A DNA stretch of 64,000 nt from Pyropia yezoensis (GCA_009829735.1 CM020618.1:28868894-28932893); one strand, 5' to 3'. Shown: positions 19,075 to 32,264, numbered from the stretch's first letter. The notes: generated by a model from the letters alone, not told the origin. Numbers and translations are program-made.

Positions 19075-20200
19075 TCACCGGTGCCGAGCGCTCCGCCCTG
19101 CCCCGCCGGTCGCAGCGTCTCGCGGCGCTCTCGTCGGCGGGGATGCGGCGGCCGGCCCCGACGCTGGCGGCCGCTGTCGACGGCGGGGAGTTGGGGGGTG
19201 CCGCCGCCGTCGCCGCCACCACGCTTGGTAGCCCCGGGGGGCGGGGAAGAGGTTGCCGCTGCCGTCACTTCCTTCGCTGCTGCTGCCGCTGCTGCCGGCC
19301 GTCGCGCCAGCTCTTCTGACGTGGGCTCCGCGGCGCCCGCTTGTCTTCTTGGTACGGACGGCGGCGGTGGCCAAGGCGGCGGCGGCTGTGGCGCTGGGGA
19401 GGAAGACGCCGCCGACGCCGCGGCTGTTCATGACGGTGGGAGCGAGGGGGGCGTCTCCGCCGCCGCCGCCGCCACTGCTGCCGCAGCCGTAGCTCCCGCC
19501 GCCGCCGCCACTGCCGCCGCCGACAGTCAGTATGGTCTCTTCAACGGCGGTGCCACGACGGACGCGCCTGGTCGCAGCACCGCTAGCTGCGGCGGCTGCA
19601 GCCGCGGCGGCGAAAGTACGGGCTCTGGCGGCGGCACAGTCGCTGGGTGGACGCGCCGTCGTTGCCGCTAGGGGCGGGCGCGCCGTCGATGCCGCCGACG
19701 TTGTGGGTGCCGCCTCTGTTGCGCGGCCGGGGCCGCCGCCGCCGCTCCCAACCACAACGACCTCCACCACCACCGCCGCCACTGCGCGACACGCTCCTGC
19801 CACAGACCGTCTTGGTTCAGCAACCGCTTCGGCTACGAGCGCGTGACCACCAGAGCCGACCACGTCCCTCGGTTGATGTGAGCTCGTAAGTCAACCGTGG
19901 TTGTTGACATACGTGCACATATCAACCTAACAGATGCTGGGCAAGGCGGGTGAGCCGCCAGTGGTATCGCGGGCGCATCGCTCGCGGGGCCACCGTGTGA
20001 GCGCCTAACGCCCAGTGCGCCAGGCAGTCCACCACACATGCCCCCCCCACTGGCAGCCGCCTGGAACCACGCGGACGCGTGGCTCCACAGCTGCAATGGG
20101 GGATGACAGCTCAAGCACTCGCTCCGGCCGGAACAGCGGCGGCAGCTGCGGCGGCCGCGGCGGCGGCTGCCGCCGGTGGTCCGCCGGGGGGGGGGGGGGG
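19075..20200. repeat. GCC/GGC-rich low-complexity tract
   Basis: Imperfect trinucleotide runs give poly-Ala, poly-Gly, poly-Pro or poly-Arg in every frame on both strands. The long open frames (for example 19075-19863 minus) reflect the lack of AT-rich stops. A 15-base G run is at 20186-20200. Confidence 0.6.
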
Positions 20201-20499
20201 TGCGCAGGTCTGTGATGAGGTGGACGGGGACCCGCCCGTGATACTGGCGGCGTTCGGTTGAGATGATGACCGCCCTGACGGGTCTGGCGTCACCGCGGCT
20301 CCGACCGCAGCAAAAGGCGGTAGCGGCGTCGGCGTCGACGGTAGTGGTCGTATGGGCGACTGCGGACATGGTGTGTGGCGGTGGTTGGGGCGGTTGCGGC
20401 TGTGGCAGCGGCGGCCGCGGCGGCGGCGGCGGCGGCATCGGCGGCGGCCGCGGCGGCGGCCGCGACGGTGGCAACGCGGTGGCGGCGGCTGCTGCTCGC

Positions 20500-22370
20500 C
20501 GGTGGGGCGGCGGCGGCTACCGGCGGGAGGACAGCTGCTATCCGCGGGAGGGGCCGCTTCTGCCGCAGGGGGGGCGGCTGCTGCAGCCGGGGCAGCGGCT
20601 GCTACCCGTGGGTGGGCGGCTGTTACTGGCGGGGGGGCGGCTGCTACCAGTGGGGGGCGGCTGGTACCTTCGGGGGGGGGGATCGGGCGGGCGGGGGGGG
20701 CGGCTGCTGCAGCCGGGGCGAAGACTCCTACCGGTGAGGGGCCGCAGCTACTGGGGCGGGGGCGGCCGCTTTCTGTGGGGGGCGGCTGCTGCCAAAGAGA
20801 AGCAGGCTGCTGCAGCCAGGAGGGCGGCAGCTGCAGCCGGGGCGGCGGCTGCATCCGTTCGGAGGTGGCCGCTACTGGTGTGGGGGCGGCTGGTACCGGC
20901 GGGGGGAGCGGCTGGTTCCGGCAGGGGGGGCGCCTGCTGCAGCCGGGGTGGTGGCTGCTACCGTGGGGGGGTGCCTGGTGCCGGCGGGGGGGTGTAGGCC
21001 ACCGGTGGCAGGCGGCTGATTCCGGTGTGGGGTAGCTGCTTCTGGAGGAGGGGCCGCTGCTACCGGTGGGGGTGCGGCTCTTACTGGCGGCGGCTGCTCC
21101 CGGGGCGGGGTTGCTGCTACCAATGGGGGGCAGCTGGTACCGGCGGGGAGTGCGGCTTCTCCAGCCGGCGGGGAGGCCGCTACCGGTCTAGAAGCGGCTC
21201 TTATCGGTGTGGGCGCGGCTATTATCGGGGGGGCGGCGGCTGCTGCCGACGGGAAGGCGGCCGCTGCAGCCGAAAGGCAGATGCTAATCGCGGGGGGCGG
21301 CTGCTTCTATGGGGGGGCCGGCTGCCGCAGCCGGGGCAGCGGCTGGTCCCCGCGGGGGGGCGGCTGGTACCAGGAAGGGGGCAGCTGGCAGAGGCAACGG
21401 GGGCGCCTGGTCCCTGGGGGGGGGTACCAGCCGCCGCCGCAGCTGCAGATGCCGCCCACCCCTCGGTATCAGGTGCCGTCCCCCGGGTAACAGCCGGCCG
21501 CCTGGCCGCAGCAGCTGCACTCCCCCCCGGTGGCAGCCGCCCCCCCGCCGTTATCTGCCGCCGCCCCGGCTGCAGCAGCCACCCACCACCGGTAGCAGCC
21601 GCCTCCCCCGCCGGTTTCAAACAGTCCTGCACGTTATCAGCCACCGCCCCGTCTGCAGCTGCCGTTTTCCGCCGCTCGCTGCCGCCCAATCGCCGGTAGT
21701 AAGTAGCCACCCCCCTGGCTGCTGCAGCTGCACCCCCCACCGGTAGAAGCGGCGCCCAAGCCAGTAGCGGCCGTCCCCGACCGGTTGCAGCCGCCGCCCT
21801 GGCCGCAGCAGCCGTCCCCCACAGGTGGCATTTAGATCCCCCTGCGTGTACCAGCCAATCCCTCGCGGTAGCCGCTGCCGCCCCAGCTGCAGCATCTGCC
21901 TCCCACAGGCAGCGGCCGCCTCCCCGCCTGCAGCGGCCGCGTCCTTCGCCAACAGCAGCGGCGGCCCACCCAGTAGCAGCCGCCCCTCCACCAGTTGCAG
22001 CCTCCGTTCTGGCAGCAGCAGCCGCCCGCCACGGGTGGCAGGTTCCCCCCACGCCGGTAGCAGCAACCCCCCCACGGTACCAGCCCCCCCCCTGGCTGCA
22101 GCACCAGCCCCTCCTGCCGGTACCGGCCGCCATCCCCCCGATACCAGCTGCCCCCCCGGCTGCAGCAGCCGATTCCCACGCCGGTACCAGCCGCCCCCCA
22201 ACAGGTACCAGCCGCCCCCCACGCTGCAGCTGCTGCCCCCCCCCCAGAAGCAGCCGCCCACCGACCGGAAGCAGCAACTCTCCCTGATGCAGCAACCCCC
22301 CCCCCCGCCGGTACCGGCCGCCCCCACCGGTAGCAGGCGCCCGCTTCGCCGGTACGAGCTTCCCCCCCGT
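20500..22370. repeat. Inverted array of a 21-bp G-rich minisatellite
   Basis: Degenerate units of about 21 bp resembling GGGGGGCGGCTGCTACCGGTG. From about 20520 to 21430 the G-rich strand is plus. From about 21430 to 22370 it is minus, so the array is one large inverted repeat with a turning point near 21430. The units give an artefactual heptapeptide-type repeat (GGRLLPV) in long frames on plus, then minus. The G-rich strand has strong G-quadruplex potential. Confidence 0.75.
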
Positions 22371-24104
22371 GGGGCGCGGAGGGGGTGGCGAGCACCACAG
22401 TGCTCGAGCGCGGCTTTCCGGCTTCGGTGAGGGGGAGCGCGGGCAGCGAGCGTCGCACAAAGACATCTGCTGCCGTTCACTTCGGGCGTCGCCGTCATCG
22501 GCGGCGGCTCCAGTGGATGGCAGCACTTGCTCGGCGGGTGCCAATGGGGGTGGTTGCCATGACCGGCTGATGTAGTATGACGCCCGGTCTGAAGCTGGCG
22601 CCCGTTCGCGGGAACGCAGTTCAAACCAGGGGGGGCACGCAAGCGCGCCCACGTGGTCGTGGGGAGCACCTACGTCGCTCAGTGGGCCGTCAGTAAGGAC
22701 CTAAGCGAGCCGTGTGGGCAGGCTGTGTAAGGCGATTTGGCAGCCAATAGAAATCGCTTGGAAAGGGTTGGATGCCCAGGCGTCGCATCTAGCCCCCCTT
22801 TCCAACCCTGGCAGTATCCGTATTGGGGGCCAGGGGGGAGGTTCTTGAGGGTAGCTCCGAGGTCTCCCCGGGGTCATCTTGTAAATTCAACAGTGCTTTT
22901 TTGAGTTCTTGCTCCCTCGGGCTTTCGTCCTTGTCACATTCACCTCTGACGGGGTGGGCGAGTGGACCACGGAAGGGCATTTACCTGTTCCTTCCTGGCC
23001 TGTCTGTGGCTTTCTGTGTGTGTGTGGTTGTGGGGTCTGTGAGGGCCATAACGCCACAGGCAGTGCCGCCACGCAACCAGCACCACACCCACGCTATGCG
23101 GCAGGAGCTGACGGGAGCGGCGTCCGGCGGCGACTGGTGTGTGTTCTTCTTTTGCCCGTGGACGTGGGGAGGCTGAAAAGGTCAGAGGGAGGAGCATTCC
23201 TTTTACCACTGGCGGCGACGGCGGCGTCAGCAGCAACAGCGGCTGTGGCGGCGGCGGCAACAATTGTGCAGCGGCGAAGCAGCTGTGTGGCTGGTGGCCG
23301 ACTGGCGACGGCGGTCGCGGCTGGGCTTCCCCCCCCCGCCTGTTGTGATACGGTGCAGCACCAGGCTGCTGGCGGGAGCGGCGGCCGCTTCGTTTCCCCA
23401 GGCGGTGGCCCATGAATGGCACCCCGGCGCCGGTAGCCCTGCCTCGCGACCACCGCGGCGGACATCACGAGGCAGCACCGTTGTCGCGGGCGATGACAGC
23501 CCGGCGGGTGAGGAAGCCGTCGCCGCTTCTGCGACTACGTCGTTCTTGCTATTTGCGGCTGTGGCAGCGGTGGCGGCGGCGGCGGCGGTGGTGGCGGTGA
23601 TGGGGCGGTGGCTGTGGCGGTGGGGGCGGTGGCTGCGGCAGCGGCGAAGCGCGTACATCTCTAGAACAGGTGTCGGTGGGGGTGCCGCCGGCCCTCTGAT
23701 GGTGGATGGGCGGTCCCGGCGGTGATGGGGGACACCCTACCGGGCAGCTGTCGGGGTCCGTGACGCGTTTGGCCGTCGACGGCGTCAAAGGACGTATAGT
23801 TGATCGGGCGTTTTCTGCCTCGGCCGGCGGGCCCCCACCATCGGAGCTGCCACCGCGGCCACAGCGGCGCGGTGGACACAGTGCCGCGGCAGCGATAGGC
23901 CATGGCCGCCGCTCACCACTCAGCAATCGCGGCACGCCGATGGCGCTCGCCGGCCGCGGGCCGCTGCGCGCCCCACGGGCAGGGGGCCGTGTCCCCCCGG
24001 GGGGCCAGAGGTGGAAGATAGGTAGTGGCGGGGGGATCGCCCCCCCCCCAGTCCGCAAAAAGACGCCCCCGGCGCCGGGCCCACCCTTGGTTGACCTCCC
24101 CAAC
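22371..24104. other. No gene recognised
   Basis: GC-rich sequence with trinucleotide runs at 23200-23640. There are two small hairpins: GCGATTT/AAATCGC (22731-22756), and GGAAAGGG/CCCTTTCC just after it (22760-22804). No frame shows a conserved motif. Confidence 0.45.
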
Positions 24105-24512
24105 TGTAGCATATCCGCCCACCGTACCGATTTCCGGTATTTACGGGCAAGTAGCCCCCTTGACTGGTGGTCCCAGCCTTGTTGGTCTGGGTCCGCTTGT
24201 GGCTCGCCCTTTGGGGGACTACTTTTGTTTTGCATTGTTTATCTGTCCTTGCTTTGGAGGGATCTTTTATATTGTTTACTATGCTCGTAGCGATCGGCCG
24301 TCCGGCCTTCGCTCGGTCGCTCGACCGGCATAATTGTTTCGCCCGGTGTAGGCGACGTGGGGGCTCGCCGCTGCCGTTTGGCCGGCTTGCTCCCCATCGA
24401 ACGTCCTGGAGCTAAAGGTCTGTCTTCTTTGCCTTTACGGTAATAGCTCCCTCTTTGCCTTCCGGGCGCCGGTCGGTCCCATATCCTTTTATTGGGTAAC
24501 ACATATTCCACA
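24105..24512 (+). repeat. 5' LTR of element 4 (408 bp)
   Basis: Begins TGTAGCATATCC and ends TTCCACA, immediately followed by the primer-binding site. The first bases TGTAGCAT and the last CCACA are shared with the element 3 LTRs. No 3' partner was found downstream of the element, so the call rests on position and termini. Confidence 0.7.
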
Positions 24513-24513
24513 T

Positions 24514-24530
24514 TGGTGGAGCAGCAGGGG
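24514..24530 (+). other. Primer-binding site of element 4
   Basis: TGGTGGAGCAGCAGGGG, one base after the LTR end. Nearly the same sequence is found after the LTRs of elements 1a and 3. Confidence 0.65.
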
Positions 24531-24730
24531 ACACTGCTCGTGTGCGGCGCTGCCGTACACTCGTACGTGTTCCTTGGTGCCTTGTGGCAGTTGTGTTGAC
24601 GATCGCTTGATTGGGTGTTGCCGGGCGACATCACCGATCGGTGAAGGCTGGACGACGCCGGGCGTCGTGCCACGAGGACCTTTTGGTCGGCGACGCAGGG
24701 CGCTCCGACGCGAGTACGCCGGGTTGCGAT

Positions 24731-25633
24731 ATGGCTTCGGGAGCCCCTGATGGCGCTCGGCGCTCGAAGGGTAAGGGGATTGCCCTGCCTTCGGGTTACA
24801 CGCCACCAGGCGGAGGGAGCGGAACAAGCCGCCGTCCGGCACCCGATGCTACCCCCCCCAACCCTGACTCGGAGGATGTCACTAACTCCAAGCTGGAGAG
24901 CTTGAAGGCGGTGGTGGAGGAACTTCATGCCCGTCTTGAGGCCCAAGAGGCCGCCAACAAGGAGTTGGAGAAGTCCAACACCAAACTGGTGACCACTCTT
25001 TAGGAGCTGAGAAAGCCAACCTCAAATGAGGCGTTTCGTCAACGGACGACGTCGAACCGACAGTCGGTGGGCAAGATGGCCCGGGGACCTGCTCCAGGGG
25101 CGTCCTACGCCAGCCTGCCTATTGGCAATCTTCAGATGAAGAACCGTCGGATTCCGCGTGTTGGAGCGTCAAGTCGAGGACCTGAAGGTCAAGCCCTCGA
25201 CTAAGCGTTTGAACGCACGGGAGGGAGGCGCATCATCCGCTGAGGACGGGATGTCATCCGACAACTCGTCGTCCTCGTCTTCCTCGTCTTCGGACGAAAC
25301 TGATGACGGTCGTAGGGACCCTTCCCCGCCGTCAAGCCCAAGCTCATCGAGCAGTGAGTCCGTTACGAGCAGCTCGGACGCACACCGTCGACGTGCGCGT
25401 CGTCACCGGCGCCGACCGGCGCCCGCCGCTGGACTCACGGAGTTGGGTGACCGAAATTTGGTCATTCGACCCGGCAACAGCCGCTTCAAGTCACTCCTGG
25501 ATTACCGGACCTACTTCCTGCTCCGACGGAGCACCAAGTACACACCATCCATGGTGAAGGACGCGAGAAAGATGAACAAGCGCCTTGACGGCGCGTTCCA
25601 AGGTCAAGAGACCTTTAACGGTGGCGACCCCCT
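24731..25633 (+). pseudogene. gag: Gag of element 4, 5' part (split by element 3)
   Basis: ATG at 24731 (MASGAPDG), then a coiled-coil-like helix (SLKAVVEELHARLEAQEAAN). A TAG at 25001-25003 and a frameshift near 25150 break the frame. It resumes with a Ser/Asp-rich tract and the gag core start (FKSLLDYRTYFLLRR, KMNKRLDGAFQGQETF). It stops at 25633, the insertion point of element 3. The codon phase at 25629 equals that at 35254, so the second half is at 35254-36101. Confidence 0.82.
25629..25633. repeat. Target-site duplication CCCCT, left copy (element 3)
   Basis: The same five bases abut the right LTR of element 3 at 35254-35258. Confidence 0.93.
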
Positions 25634-26205
25634 TGTAGCATCCCTGGCCCCGACTTGGCGCCGACCCGGGACTACAACCAGAGGGCACCAGGTGCCAGAA
25701 CACGCCCGCCGTGTGGTGATGGTTGGCGGCCGTGGCCCGTGCCCGGCACTGGGATGCGGTGGACTACGCTATCCAGACGTGAGAGAGGGATTTCTGATGG
25801 GTTTTTGCATACTTGTGAGGGACTTGATTTGAGAGAATTTGAGTGTGACATTAGTGAGTGGGAATAGAATTAGTAGTGATAGTGGCCCCCGACCTGACGA
25901 GGTTAGACTCGGGTCGGGGCCACTCGGGGTTATGTGGGGGCTACCTGGCCAACGTGCCGAGGCTTCCCCCAGATGCACGTTAAGAGGGACAGCGAGGCGC
26001 CCTTGGCCCGCGCCCTCAGGAAAAAGACAACTGCGCGTTTGCTTTCCTCTTCCCCGTGTGCACTACCGTGCGTATCTGTTTGCTCTGCGAGCAGGCACGT
26101 GAGGCAACAGGCATACCATTCTCGTAGTTCCCCTTTCTGTGTTACCTGTCCCTTTCCCCCGAGGGATATTGACACGTGTCTGAGAGGATCGAGTTTTATA
26201 CCACA
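25634..26205 (+). repeat. Element 3 5' LTR (572 bp)
   Basis: Same length as the right LTR and almost identical to it. Short frames inside are duplicated in the other LTR and are not genes. Confidence 0.95.
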
Positions 26206-26209
26206 TATT

Positions 26210-26226
26210 TGGTGGAGCAGCAGGGG
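26210..26226 (+). other. Primer-binding site of element 3
   Basis: TGGTGGAGCAGCAGGGG, four bases after the LTR end, identical to that of element 4. Confidence 0.65.
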
Positions 26227-26414
26227 AGAGGAGCGTTTGAGAAGAGACATTTGGGAGCAGCGGTTGGTTTGTTCCTGTTCAGTCTTTTTCTGTGGTTTGG
26301 GAATTATTTGCACCTGTTCACGGGAATCCCATTCCTGGCTCTCCAACCCCTCTCTTGTGGTCTTGCGATCTTTGGACACGCAGGCAACTGGACTGTGGCT
26401 GTCAAGAGACCAAC

Positions 26415-28175
26415 ATGGCTACCCTCCCTGGCACGACGGCGCCCGAAGGGGTAGACCCGGCGTCTCTTGACGCATCCCTGGTCACCGCGGGGGACGGTGC
26501 CGAACCCGGCGTTCTCCCTACGGGTGAAGCAGACCTGGGTGTGACATCCGGTAGCGGACTGGAGTCTACAGGCGGCCAAGCACCTCCTGCTCCCGTTCCT
26601 CCGGCTGTTCCTCCTGTGGGAGCCACCCCGGGGTCAACGGCGCTTGAGTCCGCTCGCAGCAGACGTCTCCCTCCTGTCGGTTCTACTCCTCAACTTCCAG
26701 GGATAGCCCCTGGTGTGTTTACTCCTGTACCCACACATGGCAGCTGGGTGTATACACCTCTTCCTGTGGGCACTAGCAGTGCCAGAGGCACCGCTGTGAC
26801 TGGTTCCACGGGTCTCCCTGAGACCTCGACTCCTGGGACCGGCCAAGCTTTTCCCCCCCTTGCATCCTATGGGGCGGGGAGCTCTAAGACCGGTAACCGG
26901 AGTAGCCGGAGGCGTCGGCGTCGTCGCCGTCGCTCTAGCACCAGCGAGACCAGCTCCTCTAGCTCTGAGGAGGGATATGACTGGGATGCATCTCCCGGTC
27001 CCACCCGGCGCAGGCTAGTCGAGTTTGACTTCCGTGCTCACCAAGGGGGAGATGCCACCCTGAACAAGGTCACGTATTGGGGTAACTACCGGCTGGAGAA
27101 CCAACACCAAGGTTACACCCGGAAGATGGCCAAGAAGATGGCATCCCTGAACCGGCGAATGCAGCCGAGCTTCGGGGGACATCCTAAGTTTTCCGGGAAG
27201 GGACCGGCGCTTATCTTTGCCTTCCTGCGCCGGTTTGTCAAGGCATGCAATGACAACGATGTGTCCGAGGGCAAGGCTCTCTACCTCCTGGTTAACTTCA
27301 TGACCGGAGAAGCAGAACAGCGGTTTGCACAGGTTCTACCAGACTCTGCCGGACACATTGTCGGGCGTACCGTTGGGAGTTATCCGGAGGCGGTCAACTG
27401 GCTCTTGTCCAACTACGCTGACGCGGACTCCCTGCGTAAAGCAGTCGGCAGGCTGAACCGGGCAACCATGGAAAGACAAGAGACTCCAGAGGCCTTCGCC
27501 CGTCGTGTCCGGGAGATGAGCGAGGCTTGTGGCAACGTTTACCCTGAGGACAGGCTCAAGATGATCTTCTCGGAAGGGCTTTCTGAATATCTTCAAGTGG
27601 ATGCGGAGAACTACAACCAGGAACATCAAGAACATACCTTCCAGCAGTTGATGGCCTACACCCAGGGCAAGTACCAGCAAGCCAAGGCCCTCCAAGCTCC
27701 CATGGTATCAACTCCCAAGCCGTTGTCGCGAGTTCGTCCCGGACCCGACAAGTATAAGGTAGGTGATAGCCCTGTACCGGTACTCGCAGTTGGCGAGGCC
27801 TCACCCGTGGGGTCAGGGGACAAGTGGGGCGGCTTCGTTTCTAAGGACCAATCTTCCCTGGTCGCCCCCAAGCAGGTCAAGAACCAGCGGTTCCGGTCTT
27901 GCTGGCTGTGCCAGAAGGAGGACCACATGTCCTACCAGTGCCCGACCATTCCCAAGGATCTCCAGGAGAAACTCAAGCGTCAAGGACTGGTGCTTGCATA
28001 GGCGGTCAACTGGGCTGACCGGCGAGCACCCTCCAAGATGGACAAGGCTCAGGTACACGCAATCCGAGTGGCAACCTTACAGAGCATCACGGAGGCTCTG
28101 GCAAGGGAAGCTCCTACGGACTTTGACCTGGAGACCGAATCCTCTAAGGACTCCTCGGACCCGGGAAACGAGTAG
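26415..28175 (+). pseudogene. gag: Gag of element 3, one internal TAG
   Basis: ATG at 26415 (MATLPGTT), aligned in position with that of element 4. A Pro/Gly/Thr/Ser-rich region leads to an Arg block and Ser/Glu run, then the gag core (KFSGKGPALIFAFLRRFVKA to LMAYTQGKYQQAK) and a CCHC knuckle (CWLCQKEDHMSYQC). A TAG at 27999-28001 interrupts the frame. It continues open to GNE and TAG at 28173-28175, where the conserved frameshift site lies. The family's normal gag end is therefore at 28175 and the earlier TAG is a mutation. Confidence 0.88.
28163..28169 (+). promoter_or_regulatory. -1 frameshift heptamer GGGAAAC (element 3 gag-pol)
   Basis: G-GGA-AAC in the gag frame, then GAG and the TAG stop. 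Pol is open in the -1 frame from here. Same heptamer and same distance to the stop as in element 1. Confidence 0.7.
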
Positions 28176-31100
28176 GGCAGGCGCTCTCCCAAAGTGTCTT
28201 CCCGAACCTCCAACGGCAGGGTACTTCTACCCGTTCTCCCCTTGCGTGCCGGGAGAAAGGACGGCAGTTACCTGCTCAACTGGTAGCCGCCTGGACACCC
28301 TGTTTGTTCAAGGGGACCTTGCTCGTCCTGCGTAAGGAGAACCTCAAGATTAATGCTCGTATGCGTGTGGGGGATAGCCTCCCTCAAGCTGTTACGCCGG
28401 TGGTTGACACGGGAGCCGGACCAAGCGTCATCACTGACAACCTGTTACCTCCGGGCTGGCGTCGACATGCCTGGAGAGCGCCTACCAAAACCCACATTGT
28501 CGACGCATCAGGTCAAACCCTACGACCGCTGGGCCGCCTTCCCGTCGCCATCTATGTCAACAATGAACCAATGCTTTTTCCCCTTCTAGTAGTCAAGACC
28601 CTATCAGTCCCCCTTATCTTAGGCTGGGACTTCCAGAAGCAGCATGTCAAGAGCATTCTACCCGGAGAAGGGAAGGTGCAGTTCAACCATGGGTTTGTGT
28701 CACCGGTATTGGAGCATCTGGACGCCAAGGTTCGTGTAGCCAAGAACAAGAGGGATCGCATCCCACCCTCTACCTTAACTCTCTTCAAACCGGTGCTCCT
28801 ACCTCCTCGCTCGGAGACCAAGGTTCAAGTAACGACCCGGATTGCAGGTCAATGCCTGATCTATGGACGTAAGGAATTTCTGGCGAAACACCGGTTATAC
28901 TTGGCCCACGGACATCACAAGAAGGTAGAAAGGCACACCCCGTTCTCGGTGCTAATCGTCAACGTGAGCCGGAAGCCAATAACCCTCGCCAAGGGCACCC
29001 GAGTTGGTGCAGCAGAGCCTTACCGGGGGTCCGCCCGTGCTATGAGCAAGGAAGACCTCTTGAACCTGCAACAAGAGCTGGCATCCAACTTGACGGCCTT
29101 AGACGTACCTCCGAAACAAGAGCAGGCTGGCAGCGCTACTCCGAAGCCCGAACAAGCATCACCCGGGATGCCGAAGGTCAAACAAGAAAATGTCCCTCCC
29201 GACTTGAAGGAGGCACTGAAGAAGCTTCTCCAGGAATATCGGCACCTGTGGTCGGGAGAGCTGGGCAAGATGGACGCCACTCTACACCGGATTCAACTCA
29301 AGCCGGAAGCTAAGCCAGTACACCTGCAACCATACCGGGCTGGACCTCATCGCCGGGATGAGATTGAGAAGCAGGTTAGTAAGATGCTCAAGATGGATGT
29401 TATCGAGCCGTCTGATGGCGAGTGGGCCTTCCCGGTGGTAGTCGTCCCGAAAACCTGGCGGCCACTTCCGTTTCTGCGTTGACTACAGGCGCCTGAACGA
29501 GATGACCGTCAAGGATGTATACCCGATACCCCGGATGGATGATTGCATCGAATTTCTTGGTGATGCCACCCTCTTCTCGACGCTGGATTGTAATGCCGGT
29601 TACTGGCAGATCCCTCTGGCTGACGAGGACAAGGACAAGACCACCTTCACGTGCCACCTGTGACTATTCCGGTGCAAGCGTCTTCCTTTTGGTCTCACCA
29701 ATGCTCCGGCCACCTTCCAGAGAGCCATCGACATCATCCTGTCGGGGCTAAGGTGGAGAACATGTTTGGTCTACCTGGACGACATTATAGTTTTCTCCAA
29801 GACCCCAGCAGAACACCTGGAGCACCTTCGAGAGGTCCTGGCCCTCCTGTCCAAGGCTGGAGTTACCCTCAAGGCCGAGAGGTGCCACCTGTTTGAGACT
29901 GAGATGGAGTACCTGGGGCACGTGCTGAGTCCGGGGGAGCTCCGAGTCAATGAGAAGAACATCAAGGCTCTCCGGCATGCACGGAAACCTAAAACCCAGA
30001 CGGAACTCAAGAGCTTCCTGGGTATGTGCAACGTCTACCGCCGGTTCGTACGGGAATATGCTCTGATTGCCCGGCCATTGACCAAGCTCACCAGCAAGAA
30101 GCTTCCCGCACAACTCCCGGCGTTCGACGAGAAGCAGACCGCGGCCTTCGAAGAGCTCAAGAAGCGCCTGACCACCACTCCAGTACTGGCGTTACCCAAG
30201 CGGGAGGGCCAGCTTGTTCTGGAGACTGATGCCTGTGGCGTCCAGGTGGGGTGCTCACTACTCCAGAAGCAACCTGATGGGCACTTCCTCCCGATAGGCT
30301 ACTACAGTCGCGTCCTGACTCCAGCCGAGAAGAATTATTCCACGACGGAGCGCGAGTGCTTGGCGGTCGTGTGGGCTTGCTTCCTGTTACGTCCATATCT
30401 TGAAGGACAAGAGTTCCTCATCCGGACGGACCACGCCAGCCTAAGGTGGTTGCTATGTATGGACAGCAGCCAAGGAAGGGTCGCCCGGTGGCGCTTACGC
30501 CTTTCGGAGGTCAAGTACAAGGTGTGCACCAGAGCAGGGAGGGAGCACCACTGCGCCGACACCATGTCCCGGCTGGAGACTCCTGCAGCCGACACCGGTC
30601 CCTTTCCGGAGGAAATACCTTGCTTCATCCTCCCGAATGTTGGACGTGGCTGGCATGCTCCCCTGTATGAGACACCTGAAGCTCATCAACCGGTGACCAT
30701 TCACCGGATGCTGGAGGCACAACTGACGGATCCTCAATGCTTGGAGCTTCGCCACCAAATGGACCTGAACCGGAACAGTCGTTTCTCCGAGTCTACAGAT
30801 GGACTCCTGGTACGGGTGTCACCCTTCGATGGGGCAACTCAAGTCTACGTACCCCGAAGTCTGCGAGCTGACATCCTACGCCTAGAGCACTCGTCTCCCC
30901 AGGCCGGACATCCTGGCATCAATCGGATGTATGCTTCAATGCGACGGCATTACTACTGGGAAACCATGGCCAGCGACGTCCATAAGCACCTGGAGGCTTG
31001 TGTTTCTTGTGCAAGGAACCGGTTGTCCCAGAGGAAGAAGACTTCTAATCTATGCCTATTCCCGGCGGCGGAGTCCTTTGCAAGCTTAAGCATGGACATC

Positions 31101-32264
31101 CTGGGGCCCCTACCTGAAACATGTAGCGGCAACATATACCTGCTCATCATTTGTGACCGGTTCTCCAAGTTCACTCGAGCAATCCCGCTGAGGACCATTA
31201 CGGCTCTGGATGTCACGTCAGCCTTCTGCGAGTACTGGATAGCTGCCTACGGCCCTCTAGACTCTGTCTTAACAGACAATGGCCCCCAGTTTGCATCCCT
31301 GTTCTTCCAAGGAGTCTGTGACCTGATGGGCATCAAGAACTTGTTCACCACGACGTACCACCCGCAAACGAACGGCCAGGTGGAACGATTCAACCGGACC
31401 CTAGTGGATATGCTACGGCACTACGTGGAGGAGCACCAAGAAGACTGGGATGAGCTCCTGGCTGTCCTTACTCTAGCCTACAACTCCCGAGTTCACCGGA
31501 CAACGGGGGTCGCTGCACTCGACTTTGTCACCCCAAGGCGACTGACCAACTTCTCCCTGGAAGGAATACCAGACGGTCTCCAGCCTGCATTGAAGTCAGG
31601 TCCCAAGGCCAAGGATGAGTTCCTGGAACAACTGAAGCTCCTGCTCCCCAGAGTCAAGGAGTCAATCTCAAAGACCCAGGAGCGATACAAGCGGGACTAT
31701 GACAAGGAAGTCCGGGAAAAGAACAAGGAACTGGGTGGTGGCGACTGGGTTTTTGTGGACAACCATAGCAAGACCCGGGGGAAGCTGGACTCTAAGACGG
31801 ATGGACCTTATGAGATCCTGAATACGGATGGCTGGACCTTCCTTCTAGACGTGGATGGCTCCCCGTACCGGGTGAGCAGCGACCATGTCACCCGAGCTCC
31901 ACCGCCAAGCAAACGGGACTTGACCCGGAGCAAGCGGGCCGCAGTACCCTGGCTATCCCAAGAAGAAGGCCGGGAATATGTCTACGTCAAATTTGTCGAC
32001 CATGCCTGGAGAGACGGGCGCTTTTACCTGCGAGTACGCTGGTTCGGTTTTAACCCAGCAGATGATACCTGGGAACCCTCAAACCGGTTACCCATCGCGG
32101 ACGTCTGCGCCTACACGCGACGGAACGGGATTGAGGGCACTCCGGTGGCCAGAGCCGGCAAGATCCTGGAATCGGACTCGGAGGAGGACCAGGAGAACGG
32201 GACCGATCAAGACCCTCAGGACGAGCCGAGCTCACCTGCGACGGATGCGGAACAAGAGGATTGA
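28169..32264 (+). pseudogene. pol: Pol polyprotein of element 3, inactivated
   Basis: Order as in element 1: protease (VVDTGAGPSVITD, near 28400), RT (FCVDYRRLNEM and YLDD), RNase H (ETDACGVQVGCSLLQ), integrase (HHCC finger HPGINRMYASMRRHYYW with CVSCARNR; DDE with MDILGPLP, DNGPQF and PQTNGQVERF), and a chromodomain-like end (FYLRVRWFGFNPADDTWEP) before an acidic tail. Lesions are a 1-nt insertion in AAAA near 29451, in RT just before the first conserved block, and a TGA at 29661-29663, also in RT. From 29664 to the stop the frame is open for about 866 codons. Confidence 0.92.

Noticed and set aside
19075-22652. Several long ORFs on both strands (for example 21222-22652 minus, 476 codons)
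   Set aside because: They are translations of GCC/GGC runs or of the 21-bp minisatellite. All frames are open because stops are rare in this composition.
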